Assembly (NCBI RefSeq): GCF_037543845.1
Contig: NZ_JBBIFX010000002.1
Coordinates: 62,001-126,000 of the forward strand
Reading direction: 5' to 3'
DNA from: Gymnodinialimonas ulvae
GTDB taxonomy: Bacteria; Pseudomonadota; Alphaproteobacteria; Rhodobacterales; Rhodobacteraceae
Length of the DNA: 64,000 nt
Part shown: piece by piece, positions 8,911 to 16,049 of the stretch
Layout of the letters: each line of letters begins with the position of its first letter
How positions within the stretch are numbered: the first letter of the stretch is position 1
Notes under the pieces: model-generated
Database searches by the model: none
Told to the model about the DNA's origin: nothing
Seen by the model: the letters and a program-made list of their open reading frames with translations, nothing else
Made by a program: the position numbers and the translations under genes

Positions 8911-9576
8911 ATGAACCGCCTCTATCATTTTCCTCTCTCTCCGTTTTGCCGGAAGGTCCGTCTTGTGCTGGCCGAGAAGAAGATCGAAGTGGAGCTGGTT
9001 GAGGAGAAATACTGGGAACCCTCCACGGAATTCCTGCGCCGCAACCCTGCCGGCAAGGTTCCCGTTCTCAAAATCGACGGCATGACGTTAAGCGACAGTC
9101 AGGCGATCTGCGAATACCTTGAAGAAACCATGCCCGACCCGGCGCTTCTGCCGCGTGACCCGGCGCAGCGGGCCGAGGTGCGCAGGCTTGTTGCGTGGTT
9201 CGACGACAAGTTTCACCACGATGTCACGGTCAATCTGGTCCACGAACGTGTCCACAAGAAGCTGATGCGGTCGGGCTATCCAGACGGGCGCGCCATGAAA
9301 TCCGGCGCGACGAATGTGAAATTTCACATCAAATACATGCACTGGCTTCTCGATCATCGTCGTTGGCTCGCGGGCGATCAAATGACGCTGGCCGATTTCG
9401 CTGCCGCCGCACAGCTTAGCTGCCTCGACTATATCTCGGACGTCGACTGGAGCCTGAGCGCCCCGGTCAAGGATTGGTACGCAAAGGTGAAATCGCGGCC
9501 CGCCTTCCGGTCGATCCTCGCCGATCAGATCTTCGGCTTCCCGCAACCGGCGCATTACGCCGACCTCGACTTTTGA
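8911..9576 (+). CDS. Glutathione S-transferase family protein
   Basis: A 221-residue GST: thioredoxin-like N-terminal domain (YHFPLSPFCRKVRLVLAEK, with FCRK at the position of the active-site loop; NPAGKVPVL with the cis-proline; DSQAICEYLEE binding the gamma-glutamyl part) and an all-helical C-terminal domain (LAGDQMTLADFAAAAQLS). The S-P-F-C-R-K loop suggests cysteine or serine rather than tyrosine chemistry. The substrate is unknown. Its stop overlaps the TTG start of queG, so the two are translated together; a shared role is not evident. Confidence 0.88.
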   Translation: MNRLYHFPLSPFCRKVRLVLAEKKIEVELVEEKYWEPSTEFLRRNPAGKVPVLKIDGMTLSDSQAICEYLEETMPDPALLPRDPAQRAEVRRLVAWFDDKFHHDVTVNLVHERVHKKLMRSGYPDGRAMKSGATNVKFHIKYMHWLLDHRRWLAGDQMTLADFAAAAQLSCLDYISDVDWSLSAPVKDWYAKVKSRPAFRSILADQIFGFPQPAHYADLDF

Positions 9577-10613
9577 GCGATCTCAAAGAGGCCCTGCGGC
9601 GGGAAGCCCTCGATGCGGGCTTTGCCAAAATGGGGATCTGCAGGCCAGATGCCGTGCCCGAATTGGGCGAACGTTTGGCCGCGTTTGTCGCTGCCGGGTA
9701 TCACGGGCAAATGGGCTGGATGGCGGAGCGTATGCATTGGCGTGGCGCCCCGGACGCGCTCTGGCCGGAAGCGAAATCCGTTGTCATGCTGGCCGAGCCT
9801 TACACACCCGATGCCGATCCCCTGGTCGCGCTTAAAGCTCAGGATCGCGCAACGATCAGTGTCTACGCGCAGAATAGAGACTATCATGACCTCGTCAAAA
9901 AGCGGCTCAAGCGGGTCGGGCGATGGTTGCTCAGCCGCGTGCCGGGCGAACAGATCAAGGTATTCGTCGACACCGCGCCGGTGATGGAAAAACCGCTGGC
10001 GCAAGCCGCCGGTCTGGGCTGGCAGGGCAAGCACACCAATCTACTCGCGCGCGATCTGGGCAACTGGTTCTTTCTGGGCGCGATTTTCACGAGTGTCGAG
10101 CTGCCCCCCGACACCCCGCAGGAGGACCATTGCGGATCCTGCACGGCGTGCCTGGACATTTGCCCGACCGACGCCTTCCCGGCGCCATTTCGGCTCGATG
10201 CACGCAAATGCATCTCCTACCTGACGATCGAACACAAAGGGCCCGTCGATACGGCGTTGCGCAGCAAGATGGGTAATCGAATCTACGGGTGCGACGATTG
10301 CCTTGCCGTCTGCCCCTGGAACAAATTCGCGCAGACCGCCCGCGACATCCGCTACGATCCGCGCCCAGAATTGCAATCGCCTGAACTGACCGATCTTGCT
10401 CGGCTCGATGACGCAGGGTTCCGCGCGTTGTTCTCGGGCTCCCCCATCAAACGTATTGGGCGAGATCGGTTCGTGCGGAACGTGCTTTACGCCATCGGGA
10501 ATTCCGGGAAACCTGCGCTGGCAGATGCGGCGCGTGGCTTGGTCGATGACCCTGACGAAGCCGTCGCCGATGCGGCTCGCTGGGCGGTGGAAAGGCTTAC
10601 ATGCGACTTCTGA
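9573..10613 (+). CDS. queG: Epoxyqueuosine reductase
   Basis: QueG carries out the last step of queuosine synthesis, reducing epoxyqueuosine in tRNA, using cobalamin and two 4Fe-4S clusters. The cluster motifs are CGSCTACLDICPTDAF and YGCDDCLAVCPWN, with the conserved CISYLTIEHKG between them. The C-terminal part has HEAT-like repeats (ALFSGSPIKRIGRDRFVRN and ARGLVDDPDEAVADAARWAVE). Length 346 residues is typical for alphaproteobacteria. The frame runs upstream into the GST gene; TTG at 9573, overlapping the GST stop (TTGA), gives the family N-terminus LSDLKEALRREAL and is preferred. Confidence 0.94.
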   Translation: MSDLKEALRREALDAGFAKMGICRPDAVPELGERLAAFVAAGYHGQMGWMAERMHWRGAPDALWPEAKSVVMLAEPYTPDADPLVALKAQDRATISVYAQNRDYHDLVKKRLKRVGRWLLSRVPGEQIKVFVDTAPVMEKPLAQAAGLGWQGKHTNLLARDLGNWFFLGAIFTSVELPPDTPQEDHCGSCTACLDICPTDAFPAPFRLDARKCISYLTIEHKGPVDTALRSKMGNRIYGCDDCLAVCPWNKFAQTARDIRYDPRPELQSPELTDLARLDDAGFRALFSGSPIKRIGRDRFVRNVLYAIGNSGKPALADAARGLVDDPDEAVADAARWAVERLTCDF

Positions 10614-11458
10614 TCTTTGGCTATGGCTATTCATCGCGGGCAATCGCACGTGCCCTTCCGGGCGGCTGGGATGTGCGTGCAACCACCCGAAAACCCGCAA
10701 AGATCGGCGCAATGCAACGCGATGGCGTGACACCCTTGCTGTTTCCCGGCTCTGACATGACGGCCCATATCGACTGGGCCAGCCACGTCTTGATCTCGGC
10801 CGGGCCGCAAAACGGGCGGGATCCGGTGCTGGCCGAATTGCGTCGGATGTTCGCCGCAGCGCGGCACCTCCGCTGGGTCGGCTACCTGAGCACCACGGGC
10901 GTCTACGGCAATCACGACGGGGGCTGGGTCACCGAAGAGACGCCGCTGAAAGCGTCAACCAAACGTGGGCAGGCGCGCATTGACGCGGAAGGCGAATGGA
11001 TGGATCTGCACCGCGCCCACGGCTTGCCGGTGCATCTGTTTCGCTTGGCTGGCATCTACGGCCCGGGCCGCGGGCCGTTCGAAAAGGTCCGCTCCGGAAC
11101 CGCACGCCGGATCATCAAGGACGGGCAGGTGTTCAGCCGCATCCATGTGGACGACATCGCGCAAACGATCCTCGCCTCGATCAACCGACCGAACCCGGGC
11201 ACGGCTTATAACGTCTGCGACAACGACCCGGCCCCGCCGCAAGACGTCATCGCCCATGCCGCCGACCTGCTTGGCTTGCCTGTACCACCGGCGGTCGCTT
11301 TTGAAGACGCCGACATGTCCTCCATGGCCCGCAGCTTTTATGCGGAATCCAAGCGGGTCGATAATACTCGCATGAAGACCGAACTTGGCGTCGATTTGCG
11401 CTACCCCGACTACCGCTGCGGGTTGGCCCACCTTCTTTCGATCGAAACGACAAGCTGA
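10601..11458 (+). CDS. NAD(P)-dependent sugar epimerase/SDR protein
   Basis: A 285-residue extended short-chain dehydrogenase. The Rossmann start is LLIFGYGYSSRAIARAL, a G-x-G-x-x-S variant of the glycine motif. YLSTTGVYGNHDGGWV is the substrate-serine/active region, and the usual catalytic Y-x-x-x-K is not obvious, as in the YeeZ-like subgroup of these proteins. It overlaps queG by 13 bp, consistent with an operon. The reaction is not known. Near its end the protein has the conserved DLRYPDYRCGLAHLL segment of the subgroup. Confidence 0.82.
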   Translation: MRLLIFGYGYSSRAIARALPGGWDVRATTRKPAKIGAMQRDGVTPLLFPGSDMTAHIDWASHVLISAGPQNGRDPVLAELRRMFAAARHLRWVGYLSTTGVYGNHDGGWVTEETPLKASTKRGQARIDAEGEWMDLHRAHGLPVHLFRLAGIYGPGRGPFEKVRSGTARRIIKDGQVFSRIHVDDIAQTILASINRPNPGTAYNVCDNDPAPPQDVIAHAADLLGLPVPPAVAFEDADMSSMARSFYAESKRVDNTRMKTELGVDLRYPDYRCGLAHLLSIETTS

Positions 11459-11518
11459 ACCTCGCGCGCAGCGCGAAAACATGTATATATTTCCAAAAAC
11501 CTACTTCCGAGCAGTCCC

Positions 11519-12004
11519 ATGAATCGTCGCGCGCTTCTTGCCCTTCTTGCCCTGACACCGATGGCCGCGTGCTCTCGGTTCGTCGATTATGACGGCCCCG
11601 AAGTGACCCGCGTGGTCGTCTGGAAAAACGACCGCCTGATGTCGCTGTTCCACGGTGAGGTCGTCCTGGAAAGTTACGAGGTCGAGCTTGGCTTTGCCCC
11701 GGACGGGCACAAGTTCGAATATGGCGACGGGCGGACCCCGGAAGGCGAGTACCTGATCGACAGACGCAATCCCGACAGCGAATTCTACCTGTCCATCGGG
11801 ATCAATTACCCCAACGCCGAGGATATCGCCCGCGCGCAAGAGGCCGGGGTCGATCCGGGCGGTGATATCTTCATCCACGGCACCCCCCGCCCGTTCCGGA
11901 ACACGGACGATTGGACCGTTGGGTGCATCGCAGTGACGAATCGCGAGATGCGCCAGATCTTCGCAATGGTGCCTAATGGCACGCCGATCACCATCCACCC
12001 GTAA
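11519..12004 (+). CDS. L,D-transpeptidase (YkuD domain) lipoprotein
   Basis: A 161-residue exported protein with a YkuD catalytic domain. The motif IFIHGTPRPFRNTDDWTVGC supplies the His and the catalytic Cys (T-x-G-C), and the conserved substrate loop GDGRTPEGEYLIDRRN lies before it. The N-terminus ends in LTPMAACS, a plausible lipobox, so it may be a periplasmic lipoprotein. L,D-transpeptidases make 3-3 peptidoglycan crosslinks or attach proteins to the wall. Short members such as this often lack LysM domains. A GC-rich hairpin (TCGCGC-GCA-GCGCGA) lies just after the preceding gene. Confidence 0.88.
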   Translation: MNRRALLALLALTPMAACSRFVDYDGPEVTRVVVWKNDRLMSLFHGEVVLESYEVELGFAPDGHKFEYGDGRTPEGEYLIDRRNPDSEFYLSIGINYPNAEDIARAQEAGVDPGGDIFIHGTPRPFRNTDDWTVGCIAVTNREMRQIFAMVPNGTPITIHP

Positions 12005-12190
12005 AACTTAACAAGTACCGACGACAAACCGTTGATTCGCTTGGTTTACAAAGCCTGCCTCAGGGGCAGTTTCCACGCCGCGCCATGCCAGATCGGCCGC
12101 AGATCAGCATGATTTCGCGTAGTTGCCCCAGAAGTGTTGCTAATTTGACGACACGGGTGATTTCGATACGAACGCCCGATTTTCCCGCCA

Positions 12191-12220
12191 TTGCAATCTC
12201 TGATCGTTGCTGGGTATAGA
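12191..12220 (+). promoter_or_regulatory. Sigma-70-type promoter for the 61-residue peptide gene
   Basis: TTGCAA (12191-12196) and TATAGA (12215-12220) are separated by 18 bp, a good match to the housekeeping promoter consensus. A transcript starting near 12228 would have a 66-base leader before the ATG at 12294. The remainder of the 289-bp gap between the L,D-transpeptidase and this gene shows nothing else I can name. Confidence 0.6.
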
Positions 12221-12293
12221 TGGTCACGAGGTACAGTCTTGGGTGCCCTAACCTGTGCATTGTGCGCAAAAGGGGCGTATCTTGGAGGATATT

Positions 12294-12479
12294 ATGAAGA
12301 AACTTGCTCTCGCTGCTGCTCTGTCGGTTGTCGCCACTGGCGCATTCGCAGGCGGCTACCAAGAACCGGCTCACATCGAGCCCGTGGTCATCGTTGAAGA
12401 CACCGGCTCCTCGGCCGGCGGCATCCTGGTGCCCGCCATCGCCGTGCTCCTGCTGGTTCTGGCACTGCATCACTCCTGA
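12294..12479 (+). CDS. Small secreted or membrane peptide of unknown function
   Basis: A 61-residue protein beginning MKKLALAAALSVVATGAFAG, a clear Sec signal peptide with cleavage after AFA. The mature part is about 40 residues: an acidic linker (EPVVIVEDTGSSAGG) and a C-terminal hydrophobic helix (GILVPAIAVLLLVLALHHS) that probably stays in the membrane. GGAGG lies 6 bases before the ATG. Similar tiny proteins with a GGYxEP...VVEDTGSSxGG core occur in Rhodobacteraceae from my recollection, without assigned function. Its own promoter and strong terminator suggest an independently and well transcribed gene. Confidence 0.82.
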   Translation: MKKLALAAALSVVATGAFAGGYQEPAHIEPVVIVEDTGSSAGGILVPAIAVLLLVLALHHS

Positions 12480-12508
12480 TCTTCGGATCTCGAGAACGAC
12501 ATTGAATT

Positions 12509-12539
12509 GGCGCTGCCTTCGGGCGGCGCCTTTTCTTTT
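12509..12539 (+). terminator. Rho-independent terminator
   Basis: GGCGCTGCC (12509-12517) pairs with GGCGGCGCC (12522-12530), nine pairs including one G-U, closed by the stable tetraloop TTCG and followed by TTTTCTTTT. It lies 30 bases after the 61-residue peptide gene and before the convergent rlmN stop. Confidence 0.92.
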
Positions 12540-12581
12540 GTGCAAAACTCTGCCGCCAAACCGACGGTGCCGCCCGAGGGG

Positions 12582-13760
12582 TTAGAGCCCCGCTTCCGCC
12601 TCGATCTGCTTTTTGGACTTTCGCTCACGCTCGGTCGCTGACTTCAGCTGACCGCACGCCGCCATGATATCCTCGCCGCGTGGCGTCCGGATTGGCGACG
12701 CATAGCCGGCCTTGTAGACGATATCCGCAAACCGCTCGATCCGTTCCCAATCCGACCGCTCATAAGGCGCGCCGGGCCATTCGTTGAACGGGATCAGGTT
12801 GATCTTCGCGGGGATCCCCTTGATCAGCTTTACCAAGCGCCGGGCATCTTCATCGCTGTCGTTCACATCCTTCAGCATCACATATTCAAACGTGATCCGC
12901 TCGGAATTCGACGCCTTCGGATAGGCGCGAAGGGCATCCAGCAACTCGGCAATCGGCCAGCGCTTGTTGATCGGCACCAGCGTATCGCGCACGTCGTCGG
13001 TCGTCGCGTGGAAGCTTACGGCCAGTTGGCAACCGATCTCTTCCGCCGTGCGCGCAATCTCGGGCACCACACCAGAGGTCGACAAGGTGATCCGCCGCCG
13101 CGACAGGCTGATGCCTTCGGGATCCATCGCAATTTTCATCGCGTCGCGTACGTTCTCGAAATTGTAAAGCGGCTCGCCCATACCCATCAAAACGATGTTC
13201 GACACCAGCCGGGGCTTCGCATCGCTGCCTTCCCCGGTGGCGGTCCATTCATCCAGATCGTCGCGCGCCAACATCACCTGTCCGATGATCTCTCCGGCGG
13301 TCAGATTCCGGACCAGCTTCTGCGTTCCGGTATGACAGAACGAACAGGTCAACGTGCAGCCAACCTGACTCGAAATGCACAACGTCCCGCGATCGACTTC
13401 GGGGATATAGACAACCTCGACCTCATGGCCGCCCGCAATCCGGACAAGGTATTTCCGCGTCCCATCGGCGCTGACCTGCTTGGACACAACCTCGGGCACC
13501 TCTGCCACGAAGGTTTCCGCAAGCATCGCGCGGTAGTCTTTCGACAGGTTCGTCATCGCCGCAAAGTCGCGGACACCCTTCTGATACAGCCATTGCCAGA
13601 TCTGCCCGGTCCGCATGTTGGCCTGCCTCTCCGGCGTTCCGGCCTCGATCAACGCCGCACGCAACCCGTCCCGCGTCAGTCCGATCAAATTGACCGGCCC
13701 GTCGGGCAGCTTGCGTTTGATCGTGGCGACGTCTTGCGTGATGGGCGCAGTGGCGGTCAT
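12582..13760 (-). CDS. rlmN: 23S rRNA/tRNA (adenine-C2)-methyltransferase
   Basis: RlmN is a radical-SAM enzyme methylating C2 of A2503 in 23S rRNA and of adenine 37 in some tRNAs. The SAM cluster motif CTLTCSFC gives Cys135, Cys139 and Cys142. The two further mechanistic cysteines are in RGTLCISSQ and near the C-terminus in IMAACGQL. MGMGEPLYNFENV and SGVVPEIARTAEEIG are family signatures. 392 residues is normal for alphaproteobacteria. It is downstream of, and on the same strand as, two ialB genes, a neighbourhood I recall as conserved in Rhodobacterales; co-transcription is likely. Confidence 0.96.
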   Translation of the reverse strand: MTATAPITQDVATIKRKLPDGPVNLIGLTRDGLRAALIEAGTPERQANMRTGQIWQWLYQKGVRDFAAMTNLSKDYRAMLAETFVAEVPEVVSKQVSADGTRKYLVRIAGGHEVEVVYIPEVDRGTLCISSQVGCTLTCSFCHTGTQKLVRNLTAGEIIGQVMLARDDLDEWTATGEGSDAKPRLVSNIVLMGMGEPLYNFENVRDAMKIAMDPEGISLSRRRITLSTSGVVPEIARTAEEIGCQLAVSFHATTDDVRDTLVPINKRWPIAELLDALRAYPKASNSERITFEYVMLKDVNDSDEDARRLVKLIKGIPAKINLIPFNEWPGAPYERSDWERIERFADIVYKAGYASPIRTPRGEDIMAACGQLKSATERERKSKKQIEAEAGL

Positions 13761-13820
13761 GGCGAAATTCCTTGGGAAGTCGCGCCGACATATAGGATCA
13801 TACGCGCTCGCGCAAATGCC

Positions 13821-14324
13821 CTAGTTGCTACACCGGACCTGCGCATCGTCCATCGCCGCCGAAAACCCGGTCAGGCTGAAGGTGTCGGCGACCTGTGTGC
13901 CGCGCGACGAAACGGCGGTCACGACCACTTCGGAACCGTCCCGCATGGCCGCGATGATGCGGGCATCCGCGGCTGGGGATCCAGCCCAGGACATTGGACC
14001 TTCGGTGAACAATTCGAACGTGGTTTCGCCGGCCTGTAGGGAAACGGTGCTGCCGTCCGCAAACGGGTACCCGCCGGTGTAACTGACCTCGGCCAAGCGA
14101 CCGTCAGCGGGCCAGAACGAGATAAACAGAACCGCCTCGTCCCTCCGGATGCTCGCCGTGACGTCCTCGCCGTCACGGGTCGCGACCGTACTGGCCGGGG
14201 TCGACGTCACCCAGCATTGCGTCGGGTTCTCCTGCACATATACCGACCACGCCGTCCGGTCCTGGGCATGGGCGGACCCGAGGGTCAGGGCAAAAGCAGC
14301 CCCCAAGGCAAGGCCAACGCGCAC
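13821..14324 (-). CDS. Invasion associated locus B (IalB) family protein, copy 2
   Basis: A periplasmic protein of 167 residues from the GTG at 14324: signal peptide VRVGLALGAAFALTLGSAHA, then an IalB-like beta domain with WSVYVQENPTQCWVTSTP, SYTGGYPFADGSTV and TTFELFTEG. An ATG at 14354 is possible but overlaps the upstream gene by 26 bp and adds a charged segment ahead of the signal peptide; the GTG has GGAAG 7 bases before it. The pair of cysteines (QCW and QVRC near the C-terminus) is probably a disulfide. Named after Bartonella IalB; a role in invasion should not be assumed. Confidence 0.85.
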   Translation of the reverse strand: MRVGLALGAAFALTLGSAHAQDRTAWSVYVQENPTQCWVTSTPASTVATRDGEDVTASIRRDEAVLFISFWPADGRLAEVSYTGGYPFADGSTVSLQAGETTFELFTEGPMSWAGSPAADARIIAAMRDGSEVVVTAVSSRGTQVADTFSLTGFSAAMDDAQVRCSN

Positions 14325-14328
14325 CCGA

Positions 14329-14862
14329 TCAGCTTCCGCAGCGGGTTTCCGCATCCTCGACGGCGGCGGTAAAGCCCAACAGGCTGAAGGTGTCCTGCGT
14401 TTGCGTACCCCGCGACGACCGCGCCGTAAGAACCGCTTCGGCCCCGCGCTTCATCGCCGTGATGATGCGGTCATCATCCTGCGGTGACGCGGCCCAAGCC
14501 ATTTCGCCTTCGGTGAACAATTCAAACGTCGTCGAGCCGATTTCGATCGTCACCGTAGAGCCATCGGCAAACGGATAGCCGCCGGTAAAGCTGACCTCTC
14601 CAAGACGCTCCTGGCCCGGCCAGAACGAGACAAACATCAGGATTTCGCCACGCCGCACCGACACAACGCGTCCATCGCGGGTGTTCACGGTTTCCGACGG
14701 GGTCGACACGACCCAGCATTGCGTCGGATCGTCCTCGATGAATACCGACCAATCGGTTTCAGCATTCACGCGGTTGGTGGATTCTTCGCCTTCCTGTGCG
14801 TAGGCAAGTGTCCCCGAAACGAAGAACGCGCCCGCCAGAAGACCAGCAAGATAGTGTTTCAT
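14329..14862 (-). CDS. Invasion associated locus B (IalB) family protein, copy 1
   Basis: A 177-residue secreted protein with a signal peptide ending in TLAYAQ. Its mature part is clearly homologous to the next gene: DPTQCWVVSTPSETVNTRDG, SFTGGYPFADGSTV, TTFELFTEGEMAW, SSRGTQTQDTFSL and the C-terminal cysteine (ETRCGS). The two proteins share roughly half their positions by eye, so they are a tandem duplication. The gene ends 4 bases before the GTG of copy 2. GGAGG lies 11 bases before the ATG. Function is unknown; family members are envelope proteins. Confidence 0.88.
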   Translation of the reverse strand: MKHYLAGLLAGAFFVSGTLAYAQEGEESTNRVNAETDWSVFIEDDPTQCWVVSTPSETVNTRDGRVVSVRRGEILMFVSFWPGQERLGEVSFTGGYPFADGSTVTIEIGSTTFELFTEGEMAWAASPQDDDRIITAMKRGAEAVLTARSSRGTQTQDTFSLLGFTAAVEDAETRCGS

Positions 14863-15035
14863 GAATGTCAGAGCCTCCAGCCCCTGGTCTGCCTCTGGTC
14901 GGCGCCCTGTTTTTGGGTCACTAAAGTGTCGAACGTCCGACCGTTACTGGGGATAAGTTAGCTGAAACGCGTCGCTGAAAAAAGCCCCGCTGGCGGAATT
15001 TTACCGGGCAACAAAGGGAATGGGAGGCAGACGGG

Positions 15036-16049
15036 ATGGCCAACACATCAGATACGCCATTGGTTGAGGTGCATCGCGGCCCGATTCGCGAATGTGTCCA
15101 CCGCGGGCACGTCGCGATCTGGCACGCTGACACGGGCTTGATCGGGGCCTGGGGCGATGCGCAGGCCCATGTCCTTCCGCGCTCTTCCGCCAAGATGATC
15201 CAGGCGCTTCCGCTTGTGGAAAGCGGCGCGGCAGACGCGGCTGGCCTGACGCCGGAACATCTCGCCCTGTCCTGCGCATCGCACAACGGCGCCGCAATCC
15301 ACACCGAGCGGGTGACGCGCTGGTTGGCCGATCTCGGGTTGGACGAGACGGACCTGCGCTGCGGCCCGCAAGAACCGTCCGATGTGCCCGCGCGCAATGA
15401 CCTGATCTGCCAGCATGCAACGCCCGATCAACGGCATAACAATTGCTCGGGCAAACACAGCGGCTTCCTCACGCTGACCCGCTATCTGAAGGCCGGACCG
15501 GAGTACATCGACCCAGACCACCCGATCCAACGCGCCATCGCCACCGCGACCGCAGACGTGACGGACGAAGCGATCACGGACTACGCCATCGACGGCTGTT
15601 CCGCGCCGAACTTCGCCGGATCGCTGAGTGGATTTGCCCGCGCCATGGCACATTTCGCTGCGGCCAACGAGGATCAGGGAACACGCGGGAGCGCGATGGT
15701 TCGGCTGCGCGAAGCGATGATGACACATCCCGATCTTGTCGCCGGTGAGGGTCGCGCCTGCAGCCGCCTGATGCGGGCCGCATCCAAAAGGGCGGCGGTC
15801 AAGACCGGGGCGGAAGGCGTGTTCTTCGCCATCGTGCCCGAGCTCAGGATCGGCGTCGCTCTCAAGATCAGCGATGGTGCAACCCGCGGATCTGAGGCCG
15901 CCTTGGCTCAAATCCTTGCAAACCTCGGGATCCTGGATACGGTCGATCCGGTTTTCACCGAACTGACCCATGGGCCGATCCGCAACCGCCGCGAGGTCGA
16001 CACCGGGCATTACAGGATCGTCGGTGATCTGGAGAAATGGCGCGCTTAG
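15036..16049 (+). CDS. Class 3 (Rhizobium etli type) L-asparaginase
   Basis: A 337-residue protein of the asparaginase_II family, structurally unrelated to the E. coli enzymes and resembling penicillin-binding/glutaminase folds. The two Ser-Lys tandems known from R. etli ReAV correspond to Ser50/Lys53 (RSSAK) and Ser82 (ASHNG)/Lys256 (KTGAEG). The metal-site residues correspond to Cys137 and Lys140 (NCSGKHS) and Cys188 (DGCSAP). The reaction is hydrolysis of asparagine to aspartate and ammonia in the cytosol; no signal peptide is seen. GGGAGG precedes the ATG. The stop overlaps the convergent kinase stop by 4 bp. Confidence 0.9.
   Translation: MANTSDTPLVEVHRGPIRECVHRGHVAIWHADTGLIGAWGDAQAHVLPRSSAKMIQALPLVESGAADAAGLTPEHLALSCASHNGAAIHTERVTRWLADLGLDETDLRCGPQEPSDVPARNDLICQHATPDQRHNNCSGKHSGFLTLTRYLKAGPEYIDPDHPIQRAIATATADVTDEAITDYAIDGCSAPNFAGSLSGFARAMAHFAAANEDQGTRGSAMVRLREAMMTHPDLVAGEGRACSRLMRAASKRAAVKTGAEGVFFAIVPELRIGVALKISDGATRGSEAALAQILANLGILDTVDPVFTELTHGPIRNRREVDTGHYRIVGDLEKWRA

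Noticed and set aside
16046..16049. Four-base stop overlap of convergent genes as a special signal (also at 41073-41076)
   Set aside because: TTAG and CTAG overlaps of convergent stops are common in compact genomes and need no special explanation.
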